64,000 nucleotides of DNA from Paraburkholderia kururiensis (GCF_034424375.1 NZ_CP139965.1:4650001-4714000); one strand, 5' to 3'; numbered from the stretch's first letter, positions 7,826 to 16,665 are shown. Translations and numbers: made by a program. Notes: generated by a model from the letters alone, not told the origin.

Positions 7826-8455
7826 ATGTCCCGTTCTTCTCCTTCGCGCGCCCATGGTGCCCACACTGCCGCGCCGGTGCGAGGTAAATCGGCTCACACC
7901 GTGCGGATCATCGGCGGCGACTGGAAGCGCACGCCGCTTCCGGTGCTCGATCTCGACGGCCTGCGGCCCACGCCCGACCGCGTCCGCGAAACGCTTTTCA
8001 ACTGGCTCGGCCAGCGGCTCGACGGCGAGCGGTGTCTCGATCTCTTCGCGGGCAGCGGCGCGCTCGGTTTCGAGGCCGCGTCGCGCGGCGCCGAGCGCGT
8101 GCTCATGGTGGAGCGCAACGCGCGCGCGGCTGCACAACTGCGCGCGAACCAGGCGCGTCTCGATGCGCGGTCCATCGAAGTCGTGGAGGCGGACGCCTTG
8201 CGTCTTGCCGCGGGTCTCACGCCGGCATCGTTCGACGTGGTATTTCTCGATCCGCCGTTCGGCGACAGCACGACGCTGGAACGGGCGCTCGACGTCGCCG
8301 CGCCGCTCGTCGCCGCCGACGGCTTCCTCTATGTCGAGGCCGGCGCGCCGCTCGACCCCGCGCAAACCCCGGCGCTGGCTGGCTGGGCGGTGGCTCGCCA
8401 CGGCAAGGCGGGGGCGGTCCACTATCATTTGCTGCAGCGCGAAAATGAGGAATAA
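7826..8455 (+). CDS. rsmD: 16S rRNA (guanine(966)-N(2))-methyltransferase RsmD
   Basis: A 209-residue SAM-dependent methyltransferase acting on guanine 966 of 16S rRNA in the assembled small subunit. VRIIGGDWKRTPLPV and RPTPDRVRETLFNWL are the family N-terminal motifs, CLDLFAGSGALGFEA (70-84) is the SAM-binding loop, and FLDPPFGD (140-147) is the N6/N2-methylase DPPF active-site motif. The first 25 residues are a Ser/Arg/Ala-rich extension, so a slightly later start cannot be excluded. It precedes coaD by 110 bases, a pairing common in proteobacteria. Confidence 0.93.
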   Translation: MSRSSPSRAHGAHTAAPVRGKSAHTVRIIGGDWKRTPLPVLDLDGLRPTPDRVRETLFNWLGQRLDGERCLDLFAGSGALGFEAASRGAERVLMVERNARAAAQLRANQARLDARSIEVVEADALRLAAGLTPASFDVVFLDPPFGDSTTLERALDVAAPLVAADGFLYVEAGAPLDPAQTPALAGWAVARHGKAGAVHYHLLQRENEE

Positions 8456-8565
8456 TGCGCGTTCCATAACAAGCGCCGGACGGCTTGCCGTCACGTGCGC
8501 GGTCGCGGGCATGGCCGTCGCCGTCGGCGTGGCGCCCTCATTTGTCTGTTGAGAGGAGAAACAAC

Positions 8566-9075
8566 ATGGTAGTCGCCGTGTACCCGGGTACGTTCGACCC
8601 GCTCACGCGCGGTCACGAAGACCTCGTGCGGCGCGCTTCGAGCATCTTCGACACGCTGGTGGTCGGCGTGGCCGACAGCCGCAATAAGAAGCCGTTTTTC
8701 TCGCTCGACGAACGCCTCGACATCGCCCGCGAGGTGCTGGGCCACTATCCCAACGTGCAGGTCATGAGCTTCAGGGGACTGCTTAAAGACTTCGTTCGCA
8801 GCAACAACGCGCGTGTGATCGTGCGCGGCCTGCGTGCCGTGTCCGACTTCGAATACGAGTTTCAGATGGCCGGCATGAACCGCTACATGCTGCCGGACGT
8901 CGAGACCATGTTCATGACGCCGTCCGACCAGTATCAGTTCATCTCCGGCACCATCGTTCGTGAGATCGCGCAACTGGGCGGCGACGTCAGCAAGTTCGTG
9001 TTTCCGTCTGTCGAGAAGTGGCTGCAGGACAAGGTGTCCGCGCTGGGCGGCCCCGCCATTCCGAAGAAGCCCTGA
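8566..9075 (+). CDS. coaD: Phosphopantetheine adenylyltransferase
   Basis: Transfers AMP from ATP to 4'-phosphopantetheine, the penultimate step of coenzyme A synthesis. The 169-residue protein begins MVVAVYPGTFDPLTRGHEDL; the T-x-G-H nucleotidyltransferase motif ends at His18. Other family segments are RGLRAVSDFEYEFQMAGMN and QYQFISGTIVREIA. The usual ISS of the last motif is ISG here, a mild variation. GAGAGGAGA eight bases before the ATG fixes the start and excludes a frame opening at 8485. Confidence 0.96.
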   Translation: MVVAVYPGTFDPLTRGHEDLVRRASSIFDTLVVGVADSRNKKPFFSLDERLDIAREVLGHYPNVQVMSFRGLLKDFVRSNNARVIVRGLRAVSDFEYEFQMAGMNRYMLPDVETMFMTPSDQYQFISGTIVREIAQLGGDVSKFVFPSVEKWLQDKVSALGGPAIPKKP

Positions 9076-9231
9076 GCAATTTCACGAAGCGGCGTAAACT
9101 GGCGGCTGTGTCTAACGCAACGAAACACGGCCTCTGTTTACCCCGCCTCCGTTTTCGGCTGGCCGCTTATGCGGCGTCCAGCGGAAACGATCGGCGCCAG
9201 AGGGAAGAGGCCGCCAGGAAGTGAGAAAAGC

Positions 9232-9489
9232 ATGGCCCTGATGATTACCGACGAGTGTATCAATTGCGACGTTTGCGAGCCCGAGTGCCCGAACGACGCC
9301 ATTTCGATGGGCCCGGAAATCTACGTGATCGACCCCAACAAGTGCACCGAATGCGTCGGCCATTTCGATGAGCCGCAATGCCAGCAGGTGTGTCCGGTCG
9401 AATGCATTCCGCGCGACCCCCAGCACGTGGAGACGCGTGATCAATTGATGGAAAAGTATCGCGGTCTGATGGCCGCGAAGAATACCTAG
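9232..9489 (+). CDS. 2[4Fe-4S] ferredoxin of the YfhL/Alvin type
   Basis: An 85-residue electron carrier. The first cluster site is C9-x2-C12-x2-C15-x3-C19-P; the second is the unusual C38-x2-C41-x8-C50-x3-C54-P with one further Cys58, the insertion pattern that defines the YfhL/Alvin group. A short C-terminal helix (QLMEKYRGLMAAKNT) follows. These ferredoxins have very low and split redox potentials; their partners are often unknown. It lies 156 bases after coaD with a GGAAGTGAGAA ribosome site. It is convergent with hisC, 31 bases away. Confidence 0.93.
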   Translation: MALMITDECINCDVCEPECPNDAISMGPEIYVIDPNKCTECVGHFDEPQCQQVCPVECIPRDPQHVETRDQLMEKYRGLMAAKNT

Positions 9490-9520
9490 CCTATAGCGTT
9501 AGCCTGGCGGGGCGGCCGTT

Positions 9521-10591
9521 CTACCGGCCGAGCAACTCGCCCAGCGCACCGGCGAGCGTGTCGCATTCCGTGTCGGTGCCAATCGAAATCCGCAGATACT
9601 GGTCGATGCGCGGCGCCTTGAAGTGCCGCACGAAGATTTCGCGCTCGCGCAGCTTCGCCGCGAGCGTTGCGGCATCGTGGTCCTTGTGTCGAGCGAACAC
9701 GAAGTTCGCGGCTGACGGCACCACATCGAATCCGAGTGTTTCGAGCTTTGCGGTCAGGCGTTCGCGGCTGGCGATTACGCGCGCGCAGTTCGTCTCGAAC
9801 CACGCCGTGTCTTCGTAGGAGGCCGTTGCGGCTACCTGCGCCAGCCGGTCGAGCGGATACGAATTGAAGCTGTCCTTCACGCGGTTCAGCGCCTCGATGA
9901 GCGCCGCATCTCCGAACGCAAAACCCACCCGCATGCCCGCCAGCGAACGCGCCTTGGAAACCGTCTGCACCACGAGCAGATGCGGATAGCGATCGATCAG
10001 CTTCACGGCCGACCGCGCGCCGAAGTCCACATACGCTTCGTCGATCACCACTACCGATTCCGTATTGCGCGCCACGAGCGCTTCGATCCGGTCGAGCGGC
10101 AGCGCGCGGCCCGTGGGCGCATTCGGATTCGGAAACAGCACGCCGCCGTTGGGCATGGTGTAGTCGTCGATACGGATTCCGAAGCTTTCGTCGAGCGCGA
10201 CCGTGCGATAGGCCACGTCGTACAGCCGTGCGTAGGTGGGATAAAAGCTGTACGTGACGTCGGGGAAGAGCACGGGGTGTTCGTGCTTCAGCAGCGCCTG
10301 GAACACGTGCGCGAGCACTTCGTCGGAGCCGTTGCCGACGAACACCTGGTCCGCCCGTATACCGTGATGCGCGGCTACGGTTTCGCGCAACCGACGCGCG
10401 CTCGGGTCCGGGTAGCGACGCAGTGCTTCGCCCGTGTCGCCGAGTTCGCGGCGAATCGCCTCGACCACGCGCGGCGAGGGCGGGTAGGGATTCTCGTTGG
10501 TGTTGAGCTTGACCGGATGCGCGAGCACCGGCTGTTCGCCGGGCACGTAGGGTACCAGTCGGTGGACGATGTCGCTCCAGTAGCGGCTCAA
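9521..10591 (-). CDS. hisC: Histidinol-phosphate aminotransferase
   Basis: A 356-residue fold-type I PLP aminotransferase converting imidazole-acetol phosphate to histidinol phosphate. LNTNENPYPPSPRV is the substrate-binding start, NGSDEVL (87-93) binds the cofactor phosphate, NPNAPTG (155-161) and DEAYVDF (184-190) are class motifs, and the PLP lysine is Lys213 in TVSKARSLAGMRVGF. It stands away from the his operon, so this is probably a second hisC copy, as is common in Burkholderia, and it may also act on aromatic substrates. It follows pth on the same strand by 19 bases and is probably cotranscribed. Confidence 0.92.
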   Translation of the reverse strand: MSRYWSDIVHRLVPYVPGEQPVLAHPVKLNTNENPYPPSPRVVEAIRRELGDTGEALRRYPDPSARRLRETVAAHHGIRADQVFVGNGSDEVLAHVFQALLKHEHPVLFPDVTYSFYPTYARLYDVAYRTVALDESFGIRIDDYTMPNGGVLFPNPNAPTGRALPLDRIEALVARNTESVVVIDEAYVDFGARSAVKLIDRYPHLLVVQTVSKARSLAGMRVGFAFGDAALIEALNRVKDSFNSYPLDRLAQVAATASYEDTAWFETNCARVIASRERLTAKLETLGFDVVPSAANFVFARHKDHDAATLAAKLREREIFVRHFKAPRIDQYLRISIGTDTECDTLAGALGELLGR

Positions 10592-10610
10592 GGCAGCCTC
10601 CCGTTCGTGT

Positions 10611-11210
10611 TCAGACGCGATGCAGTTGCATCATCGCGCGCTCGAGTTCGCCCTTCACGACGAGCGGCATCACGGCGAGCGAGCGTTCGATGGACGCATC
10701 GATCACGTCCTGCTCTTCCTTGCGCGGCGGCTTCAATACGAAGTTGGCGACATCCGGCTTTGCCCCCGCTCGCGCGCTCTCGGGAATGAGATCGCGAGGA
10801 TGACCGATGCCGATTCGCAGGCGCCAGTAGTGCTGTGTCGACAGATGGGCGGAGATGTCCTTCAGCCCGTTGTGACCGCCGCTGCCGCCGCCCAGCTTGA
10901 GCTTGACCGTGCCGGGTGGGAGATCGAGTTCGTCGTGCGCGACGAGAATCTGGTCGGGCAGGATCTTGAAGAAATGCGCGAGCGCGACCACCGACTGCCC
11001 GGAGCGGTTCATGTAAGTCTGCGGTTCGAGCAGATGCACTTCCTCGCCGTAAAGGCGCGCTTTCGCGTAGTGGCCATGGAAGCGCCGCTCGTCGCGCAGC
11101 GACGTGCCTGCTTCGCGCGCGAGCTGGTCCACGAGCCAGAAGCCGGCGTTGTGGCGAGTCGCGGTGTATTCGGCGCCCGGGTTACCGAGCCCGACGATCA
11201 GCCTGATCAT
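10611..11210 (-). CDS. pth: Peptidyl-tRNA hydrolase
   Basis: Releases peptides from prematurely dissociated peptidyl-tRNA. The 199-residue protein begins MIRLIVGLGNPGAEYTATRH; Asn10 and catalytic His20 are present, followed by QTYMNRSGQSV and HDELDLPPGTVKLKLGGGSGGHNGLKD, the complete family core with the catalytic Asp. The C-terminal tail (PPRKEEQDVIDASIERSLAVMP) is normal. It is followed by hisC and preceded by rplY, with an intrinsic terminator between rplY and pth. Confidence 0.97.
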   Translation of the reverse strand: MIRLIVGLGNPGAEYTATRHNAGFWLVDQLAREAGTSLRDERRFHGHYAKARLYGEEVHLLEPQTYMNRSGQSVVALAHFFKILPDQILVAHDELDLPPGTVKLKLGGGSGGHNGLKDISAHLSTQHYWRLRIGIGHPRDLIPESARAGAKPDVANFVLKPPRKEEQDVIDASIERSLAVMPLVVKGELERAMMQLHRV

Positions 11211-11259
11211 GATGAGGTTCTCGCGGCCGCGCCGCTCGAGGGCGAGGCATGCAACGATC

Positions 11260-11296
11260 GAAAAAAAACCCGCCGGGGCGAACCGCGGCGGGTCAC
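11260..11296 (-). terminator. Intrinsic terminator downstream of rplY
   Basis: On the minus strand a GC stem (CCCGCCG with CGGCGGG) is followed by eight T residues (plus-strand A-run 11261-11268). It lies between the rplY stop and the pth start and would end the prs-rplY transcript. Confidence 0.85.
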
Positions 11297-11348
11297 GTCG
11301 TCCGTTTCATTGAAACGGATCGAGAGGATAGCTTGCCTATCTCTCAGC

Positions 11349-11963
11349 TCAGGCAGCGGGCTTCTCGCCTTCGCCTTCCGCGGCAGCATCGGATGCTGCG
11401 CCAGCCGGAATCGTCGCCGAAACGACAACCGGATTTTCAGCTTCGAGGTGAGCCGTGAGCGAAACGCCGTTCGGCAGCGGGATGTCCTTCGCGTGCAGCG
11501 ACTGACCGGCTTCGATCTTCGCCAGGTCGAGTTCGATGAACTCAGGCAGTGCGGCCGGCAGGCATTCCACTTCGATTTCGTTGAACACGTGCGAGATAAC
11601 CGCGCCCGACAGCTTCACGGCCGGGTTGGACTCCTGGTTCAGGTAGTGCAGCGGCACCTTCGTGTGGAGCTTGCGGCTTGCGTCCACGCGCTGGAAGTCC
11701 ACGTGCAGCACGAGCTGACGGAACGGGTGGTATTGCACGTCGCGCAGCAGCACTTGCTGCGACTTGCCGGCCACTTCCAGGTCGAGGATCGACGAGTGGA
11801 AGGCTTCCTTCTTCAGGGCGTGCCACAGCGCGTTGTGATCGAGTTCGATCAGTTGCGGCTCGGCGCTGGCACCGTAAACGATGCCCGGCGTCTTGCCGGT
11901 ATTGCGCAGGCGGCGGCTCGCACCCGTACCTTGCAGGTTGCGCTCGAAAGCGACTACTTTCAT
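11349..11963 (-). CDS. rplY: 50S ribosomal protein L25 (CTC form)
   Basis: A 204-residue L25/CTC protein: an N-terminal 5S-rRNA-binding domain (MKVVAFERNLQGTGASRRLRN, GKTPGIVYGASAEPQLIELD) and a C-terminal beta domain (VPLHYLNQESNPAVKLSG, SLHAKDIPLPNGVSL), ending in an Ala/Glu-rich tail. The long two-domain form is usual outside enterobacteria. The ATG at 11963 matches the family start; upstream in-frame codons lie in the prs-rplY spacer that holds a terminator. The order pth-rplY-prs is conserved in betaproteobacteria. Confidence 0.96.
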   Translation of the reverse strand: MKVVAFERNLQGTGASRRLRNTGKTPGIVYGASAEPQLIELDHNALWHALKKEAFHSSILDLEVAGKSQQVLLRDVQYHPFRQLVLHVDFQRVDASRKLHTKVPLHYLNQESNPAVKLSGAVISHVFNEIEVECLPAALPEFIELDLAKIEAGQSLHAKDIPLPNGVSLTAHLEAENPVVVSATIPAGAASDAAAEGEGEKPAA

Positions 11964-11998
11964 CTTGCTTCTCCAATGTACTGCCCGCGACCAGGCAG

Positions 11999-12034
11999 TA
12001 AAAACGGGGCCTTCGCACGCTGGCTTAGGCCCCA
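11999..12034 (-). terminator. Terminator-like hairpin between prs and rplY
   Basis: On the minus strand GGGGCC (12033-12028) pairs with GGCCCC (12011-12006) across a 16-base loop and is followed by G and five T residues (12004-12000). It would reduce read-through from prs into rplY, whose start is 36 bases further. Confidence 0.6.
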
Positions 12035-12080
12035 ACAGAATGGCGCGAACCTTCGTTCGCTCGCGCCTTGTTGCGAATAG

Positions 12081-12104
12081 GCGCGGTATCCGGAAATACC
12101 GCGC
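12081..12104. repeat. Perfect 9-bp inverted repeat just after prs
   Basis: GCGCGGTAT, six bases, ATACCGCGC. It lies 15 bases downstream of the prs stop codon and has no T-run. It may protect the prs 3' end or act with the following terminator-like hairpin. Confidence 0.7.
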
Positions 12105-12118
12105 TTACCGCGAAACCT

Positions 12119-13075
12119 TTAACTTTCGGCGAACAGCGACATCACCGAGTCGCCGCGACGGATACGCGAGAACGTCTCCGCGAGCAGACCCGCGCACGAA
12201 AGCGAACGAATCTTCGAGCAGGCGCGGGCTTCGGCGCCAAGCGGAATGGTGTCCGTCACAACCAGTTCGTCCAGCGACGAGCCGGCGATACGCTCGCCTG
12301 CGCCGCCGGAGAGCACCGGGTGCGTGGCGTAAGCGAAAACCTGCTTCGCGCCGCGATCCTTCAGTACCTGTGCTGCCTTGCACAGCGTGCCGGCCGTATC
12401 GACCATGTCGTCCATGATCACGCAGGTGCGGCCTTCCACTTCACCGATGATGTTCATCACCTCGGCGACGTTCGCCTTCGGACGACGCTTGTCGATAATG
12501 GCCAGATCGCAATTGAGCTGCTTTGCAAGGGCCCGGGCGCGCACCACGCCGCCGACGTCAGGCGAAACGACCAGCAGGTTCTCGTAGTTCTGCTTGCGCA
12601 GATCGCCGAGCAGCACGGGCGTGGCGTAGATGTTGTCGACCGGAATGTCGAAGAAGCCTTGAATCTGGTCGGCGTGCAGATCCATGGTGATGATCCGCTC
12701 GACGCCGGCAATTTCCAGCATGTTCGCCACGACCTTCGCCGAGATGGCCACGCGCGCGGAGCGCGGGCGGCGGTCTTGCCGGGCATAGCCGAAGTAGGGG
12801 ATGGCGGCGGTGATCCGGCCTGCGGATGCGCGCTTGAGCGCATCGACCATGATCATCAGTTCCATCAGGTTGTCGTTCGTCGGCGCGCAGGTGGACTGCA
12901 AAACGAAGACGTCCTTGCCGCGTACGTTTTCCTGGATTTCAACCTGGATTTCGCCGTCGGAGAAACGGCTCACCATTGCTTTACCGAGGGGAATTCCAAG
13001 AATCTTGACGACATCCTGAGCAAGCGCAGGATTGGCGTTGCCAGTAAAAACCATCAGGCCGTCATGGCTGCTCAT
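12119..13075 (-). CDS. prs: Ribose-phosphate pyrophosphokinase
   Basis: Makes PRPP from ribose 5-phosphate and ATP. The 318-residue protein shows MVFTGNANPALAQ at the N-terminus, the ATP-binding region ADGE-like FSDGEIQVEI, PYFGYARQDRR (the regulatory flexible loop), MDLHADQIQGFFDIPVDN and the PRPP-binding motif VIMDDMVDTAGTL. Two adjacent ATG codons (13078 and 13075) are possible; the second has better spacing from AGGTG and gives the usual family N-terminus. tRNA-Gln lies just upstream on the same strand, and PRPP feeds the nearby hisC and apt reactions. Confidence 0.97.
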   Translation of the reverse strand: MSSHDGLMVFTGNANPALAQDVVKILGIPLGKAMVSRFSDGEIQVEIQENVRGKDVFVLQSTCAPTNDNLMELMIMVDALKRASAGRITAAIPYFGYARQDRRPRSARVAISAKVVANMLEIAGVERIITMDLHADQIQGFFDIPVDNIYATPVLLGDLRKQNYENLLVVSPDVGGVVRARALAKQLNCDLAIIDKRRPKANVAEVMNIIGEVEGRTCVIMDDMVDTAGTLCKAAQVLKDRGAKQVFAYATHPVLSGGAGERIAGSSLDELVVTDTIPLGAEARACSKIRSLSCAGLLAETFSRIRRGDSVMSLFAES

Positions 13076-13117
13076 CATGCACCTGCTTCAGGCTGGGCGG
13101 AGGAATGCGAGAATTTT

Positions 13118-13194
13118 TGGCAGGGGAGGAAGGACTCGAACCCTCGAATGCCGGAATCAAAATCCGGTGCCTTAACCAACTTGGCGACTCCCCT
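13118..13194 (-). tRNA. tRNA-Gln (anticodon TTG)
   Basis: On the minus strand the 7-bp acceptor stem AGGGGAG/CTCCCCT, a D-arm with GTTGGTTAAGGC, the anticodon stem CCGGA/TCCGG enclosing TTTTGAT (anticodon TTG at loop positions 3-5), and the T-arm GAGGGTTCGAGTCCTTC can be folded. The discriminator is G and CCA is encoded (13120-13118). It reads CAA and, by wobble, CAG. Confidence 0.95.
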
Positions 13195-13246
13195 ACACTA
13201 ACTTTGAGCTCCACCGGGCCGGTAGGACTGCCCGATGACGCAAAAC

Positions 13247-14128
13247 CTATGTCGCGAAAGCGAAGAGTGGATGGGTATCGAGGCTTTCCGTTACCACGCT
13301 CAACCAACCTGCCGGCATTTTGGCTTGCGCCGCTTCTGCTTCGGCCTGGCTGGCAAACGCTGCAAAAACGCTTGCGCCTGATCCGGTCATCCGCGCGGGT
13401 GCGATGTTGTCGAACCATCCCAGCACCTGCGCAACTTCCGCGTATTTTCCCGCGACAACCGGCTGCATGTCATTTCGGCCGAAGCTTTCTGGCCATCCTG
13501 CGCTGCAACCTTGCTGTGCAAGAAAGTCCGTCATTGTGATGACTTTCGTGCTTCTTGTCAACGCCTCATCCGAAAAAATTGCGGCGGTGGGGACATGTGC
13601 CCGCGGCGTGACAACGAGGAAAAAACGCCGCGGCAATTGTACAGCCTGAAGCGCTTCGCCAACACCCTCTGCGAAGGCACTTTTGCCGAAGACGAAGAAG
13701 GGCACGTCGGCGCCAAGCTTCAGTGCAAGCGATTGCAGTTCCGCACGAGACAGATCGAGTGTCCAGAGGCGATTGAGTGCGAGTAGCGTGGTGGCCGCAT
13801 CCGAACTGCCGCCGCCCAGTCCCGCTCCCATCGGCAGTCGCTTTTCGATCTCGATCTCGACGCCTTTGCGCGTGCCCGTGTACTGCTTGAGCAGCGTCGC
13901 GGCGCGCACGGTGAGGTCCTGCTCGGGCGGCACGCCTCGCACTTCGGTTTTACGCGTGATCTCGCCGTCTTCGCGCGCGGTGAAATGCAGTGTGTCGCCC
14001 CATGCGAGGAGCTGAAAGACGGTCTGCAGCGAGTGGTAGCCGTCAGGCCGGCGCCCCGTGATGTGCAGGAAAAGGTTCAGTTTGGCGGGCGCAAGGCAGC
14101 CGCGCAGCGAATCGGGTGTTTCGGTCAT
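13247..14128 (-). CDS. ispE: 4-diphosphocytidyl-2-C-methyl-D-erythritol kinase
   Basis: A 293-residue GHMP kinase phosphorylating CDP-methylerythritol in the MEP isoprenoid pathway. APAKLNLFLHITGRRPDGYHSL is the substrate-binding N-terminus, LPMGAGLGGGSSDAATTL (about 99-116) is the ATP-binding glycine/serine loop, and MTGSGASVFAAF is the C-terminal GHMP motif. It follows lolB on the same strand by 21 bases; lolB-ispE-tRNA(Gln)-prs is a conserved order in proteobacteria. Confidence 0.96.
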   Translation of the reverse strand: MTETPDSLRGCLAPAKLNLFLHITGRRPDGYHSLQTVFQLLAWGDTLHFTAREDGEITRKTEVRGVPPEQDLTVRAATLLKQYTGTRKGVEIEIEKRLPMGAGLGGGSSDAATTLLALNRLWTLDLSRAELQSLALKLGADVPFFVFGKSAFAEGVGEALQAVQLPRRFFLVVTPRAHVPTAAIFSDEALTRSTKVITMTDFLAQQGCSAGWPESFGRNDMQPVVAGKYAEVAQVLGWFDNIAPARMTGSGASVFAAFASQAEAEAAQAKMPAGWLSVVTESLDTHPLFAFAT

Positions 14129-14149
14129 GGGAAAAGCGCAGGGCGCAGC

Positions 14150-14818
14150 TTACTGGTCGAGCACGAGCTTGATGTCGAGCGGCGGCTCTTCGCGGCTCAG
14201 GTTGACGCGCTTCACGCCGATGGCGGGTGCATCGGCATACGAGAGATAGTCGATGGTCCAGCCGTCCTGGCGGATTTGCTTGAGCCGCGAATCCTGCCCG
14301 GCGTCCTTTTCGGTCTGTGCGTGCGACGTGGGCGCGACGGACGGTTGCAGCCAATAGCGCAACCCTTCCACAGGCAGCGCGAAGCCGAGCGCGTTTTGCA
14401 TCAGCGTCGATACGTTGTCTGCCGTAAGCGGTTGCCGGTTGGGCAATTCGAGCGTGGCGGCCGCGGGCGAAGACGTCACGATGGCGAGCGTCTGCCCGAA
14501 CGGATTGAGCAACTGAAGCGTGACGGTGTCGCCGTTCTCGCGCCAGTCGAAGTTGCCGTACGCGTTGCGCGGCTGTCCGTTCTGGTCGACGTACTGCACG
14601 GCGAAGCGCCCGTGATACGCGCGGCTCGTTTGCGCGGTGACAGAGGTCGCCGCGTTCGAGGTCGACTCGGCGGGATGCGGCACGCTCGCGCATCCGGCAA
14701 GCGCGATGGCGAGCACGGCGGCGAAGCCCAAGGCACCACGCCGTGCAGCCTTGTAACCGCCGCCGGATGCACGAGGAAAACGGGAAGCGAAGCGATTGGC
14801 GTGACGGGATGAATGCAT
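14150..14818 (-). CDS. lolB: Outer-membrane lipoprotein insertion protein LolB
   Basis: A 222-residue lipoprotein that receives lipoproteins from LolA and inserts them into the outer membrane. After an Arg-rich N-region and a hydrophobic stretch the lipobox LAGC places the lipidated cysteine at residue 43; the following Ala-Ser fits outer-membrane sorting. YHGRFAVQY, NFDWRENGDTVTLQLLNPFGQT and GWTIDYLSYAD are LolB-like strands of the open beta-barrel. Its start codon overlaps the stop of the upstream TPR gene (TGATG), suggesting translational coupling, and ispE follows. Confidence 0.9.
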   Translation of the reverse strand: MHSSRHANRFASRFPRASGGGYKAARRGALGFAAVLAIALAGCASVPHPAESTSNAATSVTAQTSRAYHGRFAVQYVDQNGQPRNAYGNFDWRENGDTVTLQLLNPFGQTLAIVTSSPAAATLELPNRQPLTADNVSTLMQNALGFALPVEGLRYWLQPSVAPTSHAQTEKDAGQDSRLKQIRQDGWTIDYLSYADAPAIGVKRVNLSREEPPLDIKLVLDQ

Positions 14819-16665
14819 CAGAGATCGTTCACCTGAAAGCGCTTGAGCGTTTTCACGAGGGTGTCGTTATCGGGTTCGAGCTTGCGTGCGTCGCGCCACG
14901 TGGCGCGCGCTTCGTCCTGGGCGCCGCTCTTCCAGAGCACTTCGCCCAGATGAGCGCCGATTTCGGCATTCGGCTGCAACGTATAGGCCTTGCGCAGCAG
15001 CTTGATGGCATCCGACGTATCGCCGAGCCGGTATTTGACCCAGCCCACGCTGTCCATGATGAACGCGTCGTTGGGCGCGAGCGACGAGGCCTTCTCGATC
15101 AGCTTGTCCGCTTCCTGGAGGCGCTGGTTACGGTCGGCCAGCGAGTAGCCGAGCGCGTTGTACGCCTGCGGATTGTTGGGCTGTGTGCGGATCAGCCTGC
15201 GCAGTTGCGTTTCCATGACGTCGTAGTGCGCGTTCTTTTCTGCTGCCATCGCGTAGTCGTAGGTCAGATCCGGGTCGTCCGGAAATTGCTCCACCGCTTT
15301 GGCGAGTCGCGCTTCGGCTTCGGGGTAGCGCTTCGCGTCGAAGAGAATCGCGGCGTCCGTGCGCGCGATGAGCGCCTGATCGCGCGGGTCCGCAGCCTGA
15401 ATGCCGGCGAGGAGCTTGCGCGCGTCGTCGGGCTTGCCCTGCTTTTCGAGCAGTTGCGCGCGCGTAACCTGCGCCGGAATGTACTGCTGGCTGTCGGGCT
15501 GAATGCGGTCGAGCCACTTCGCCGCGTCTGGCTCGTTCTTCTGCTCGAGCGCGAGTTGCGCGAGATAGATGTAGGCCTGGCCCGGGTCACCACCGGGCGT
15601 TTTTTCGGCCTGCTGCGCGTACTGCGTCAGATATGCCTGTGCTTCAGGGAATTTCTTCTGCTGGATGCTGATGAGCGCGAGCGCCATCAGCGGCGTGAGG
15701 TCGCCGCTGCTGTCCTTGCGCATGGTCTCGAACTGCTTGCGCGCGTCGTCGAGGCGGTCCGCTGCAAGGTACGTCTGCGCAAGCGCGAGCCTTCCGTCGT
15801 GCGACTTCGGATTCTGCTGAACATACTTCTCGAGTGACGCGATTGCTTCGTTGCGCTCGTCCGGACCCATCTGCGCAAGCATCAACGCGGCGGGCAGGTA
15901 GTCGGGGCGAATCGAGAGCGCGGTTTCGAGCGACTTGCGCGCACCGGGCACGTCGTCGGCGAGCAGTTGTTGCCGGCCGATGGCAAGTTGCGCCTCGGGC
16001 CGGCTCATGTCGTTCTTGAGCAGGTCCTTGAGCGTATTCAGTCCGCCCACGCGATTGGGGCCGCGCGAAAGCAGCAGTTGCAGCGAGAGAATTGCGCTGC
16101 CGCGATTCTCTTCCGACACGCGCGCAAGCTCGCGAGCGAGCAAAGGCTCAGCGTCCTCAGGACGGCCCGAGAGCACGAGCAGCGATGCATCGAGCTGCGC
16201 TGCGCGGTCCGACTCGGGTGCGTACTGCTGCCAGAGCTGCGCGGCGGCCAGGGCGTCCGACGGACTTTGCGCTGCGATGGCGATTTCGGTGGCACGTTGC
16301 GCCATGCGCGGGTCGTGCGTGTCGCGTGCGAGGGCGAGGTACGTCTGGTAAGCCGGCGCGGGCTGGTCGCGCTGCAGCGCGATTTCAGCTGCCAGCACCT
16401 GGAATACGATCTGGCTCGTCAGCGGAACGTCAGGCAGAGACTTTTGTTCCTCCGCAGTGGGCGCGCCGAGCATATCGGGCATTGCCGACGTGTCGCCCGT
16501 GTCCGGGGAAGGGGCCTGCGCGAACGCGGGGGCGGCGGCGAGCGTCCACGCCGCAACCACCGCGGCGCCAAGGAGGCTGCGGACCGAAACGGCCGGCGGC
16601 AGGTGGAGCTGAGGCAGGGCGTGCGCCCGGCGCTTCGCAAACAGCTTCACGAAAGACAGTTCCAT
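14818..16665 (-). CDS. Exported tetratricopeptide-repeat protein
   Basis: A 615-residue protein with a long signal peptide (Arg/Lys-rich start, hydrophobic SLLGAAVVAAWTLAAAPAFA, cleavage near residue 49) followed by many TPR units, for example PAYQTYLALARDTHDPRMAQRA, AYNALGYSLADRNQRLQEA and AHLGEVLWKSGAQDEARAT. TPR arrays mediate protein-protein contacts; the location before lolB suggests an envelope role, and similar proteins sit beside lolB across betaproteobacteria. The ATG at 16665 is chosen because it starts the signal peptide. The stop overlaps the lolB ATG. It is divergent from mutM across 87 bases. Confidence 0.85.
   Translation of the reverse strand: MELSFVKLFAKRRAHALPQLHLPPAVSVRSLLGAAVVAAWTLAAAPAFAQAPSPDTGDTSAMPDMLGAPTAEEQKSLPDVPLTSQIVFQVLAAEIALQRDQPAPAYQTYLALARDTHDPRMAQRATEIAIAAQSPSDALAAAQLWQQYAPESDRAAQLDASLLVLSGRPEDAEPLLARELARVSEENRGSAILSLQLLLSRGPNRVGGLNTLKDLLKNDMSRPEAQLAIGRQQLLADDVPGARKSLETALSIRPDYLPAALMLAQMGPDERNEAIASLEKYVQQNPKSHDGRLALAQTYLAADRLDDARKQFETMRKDSSGDLTPLMALALISIQQKKFPEAQAYLTQYAQQAEKTPGGDPGQAYIYLAQLALEQKNEPDAAKWLDRIQPDSQQYIPAQVTRAQLLEKQGKPDDARKLLAGIQAADPRDQALIARTDAAILFDAKRYPEAEARLAKAVEQFPDDPDLTYDYAMAAEKNAHYDVMETQLRRLIRTQPNNPQAYNALGYSLADRNQRLQEADKLIEKASSLAPNDAFIMDSVGWVKYRLGDTSDAIKLLRKAYTLQPNAEIGAHLGEVLWKSGAQDEARATWRDARKLEPDNDTLVKTLKRFQVNDL

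Noticed and set aside
9490..9540. Possible terminator (CGGCCG inverted repeat) between the ferredoxin gene and hisC
   Set aside because: The stem is short, lies within the end of hisC and has no T-run.
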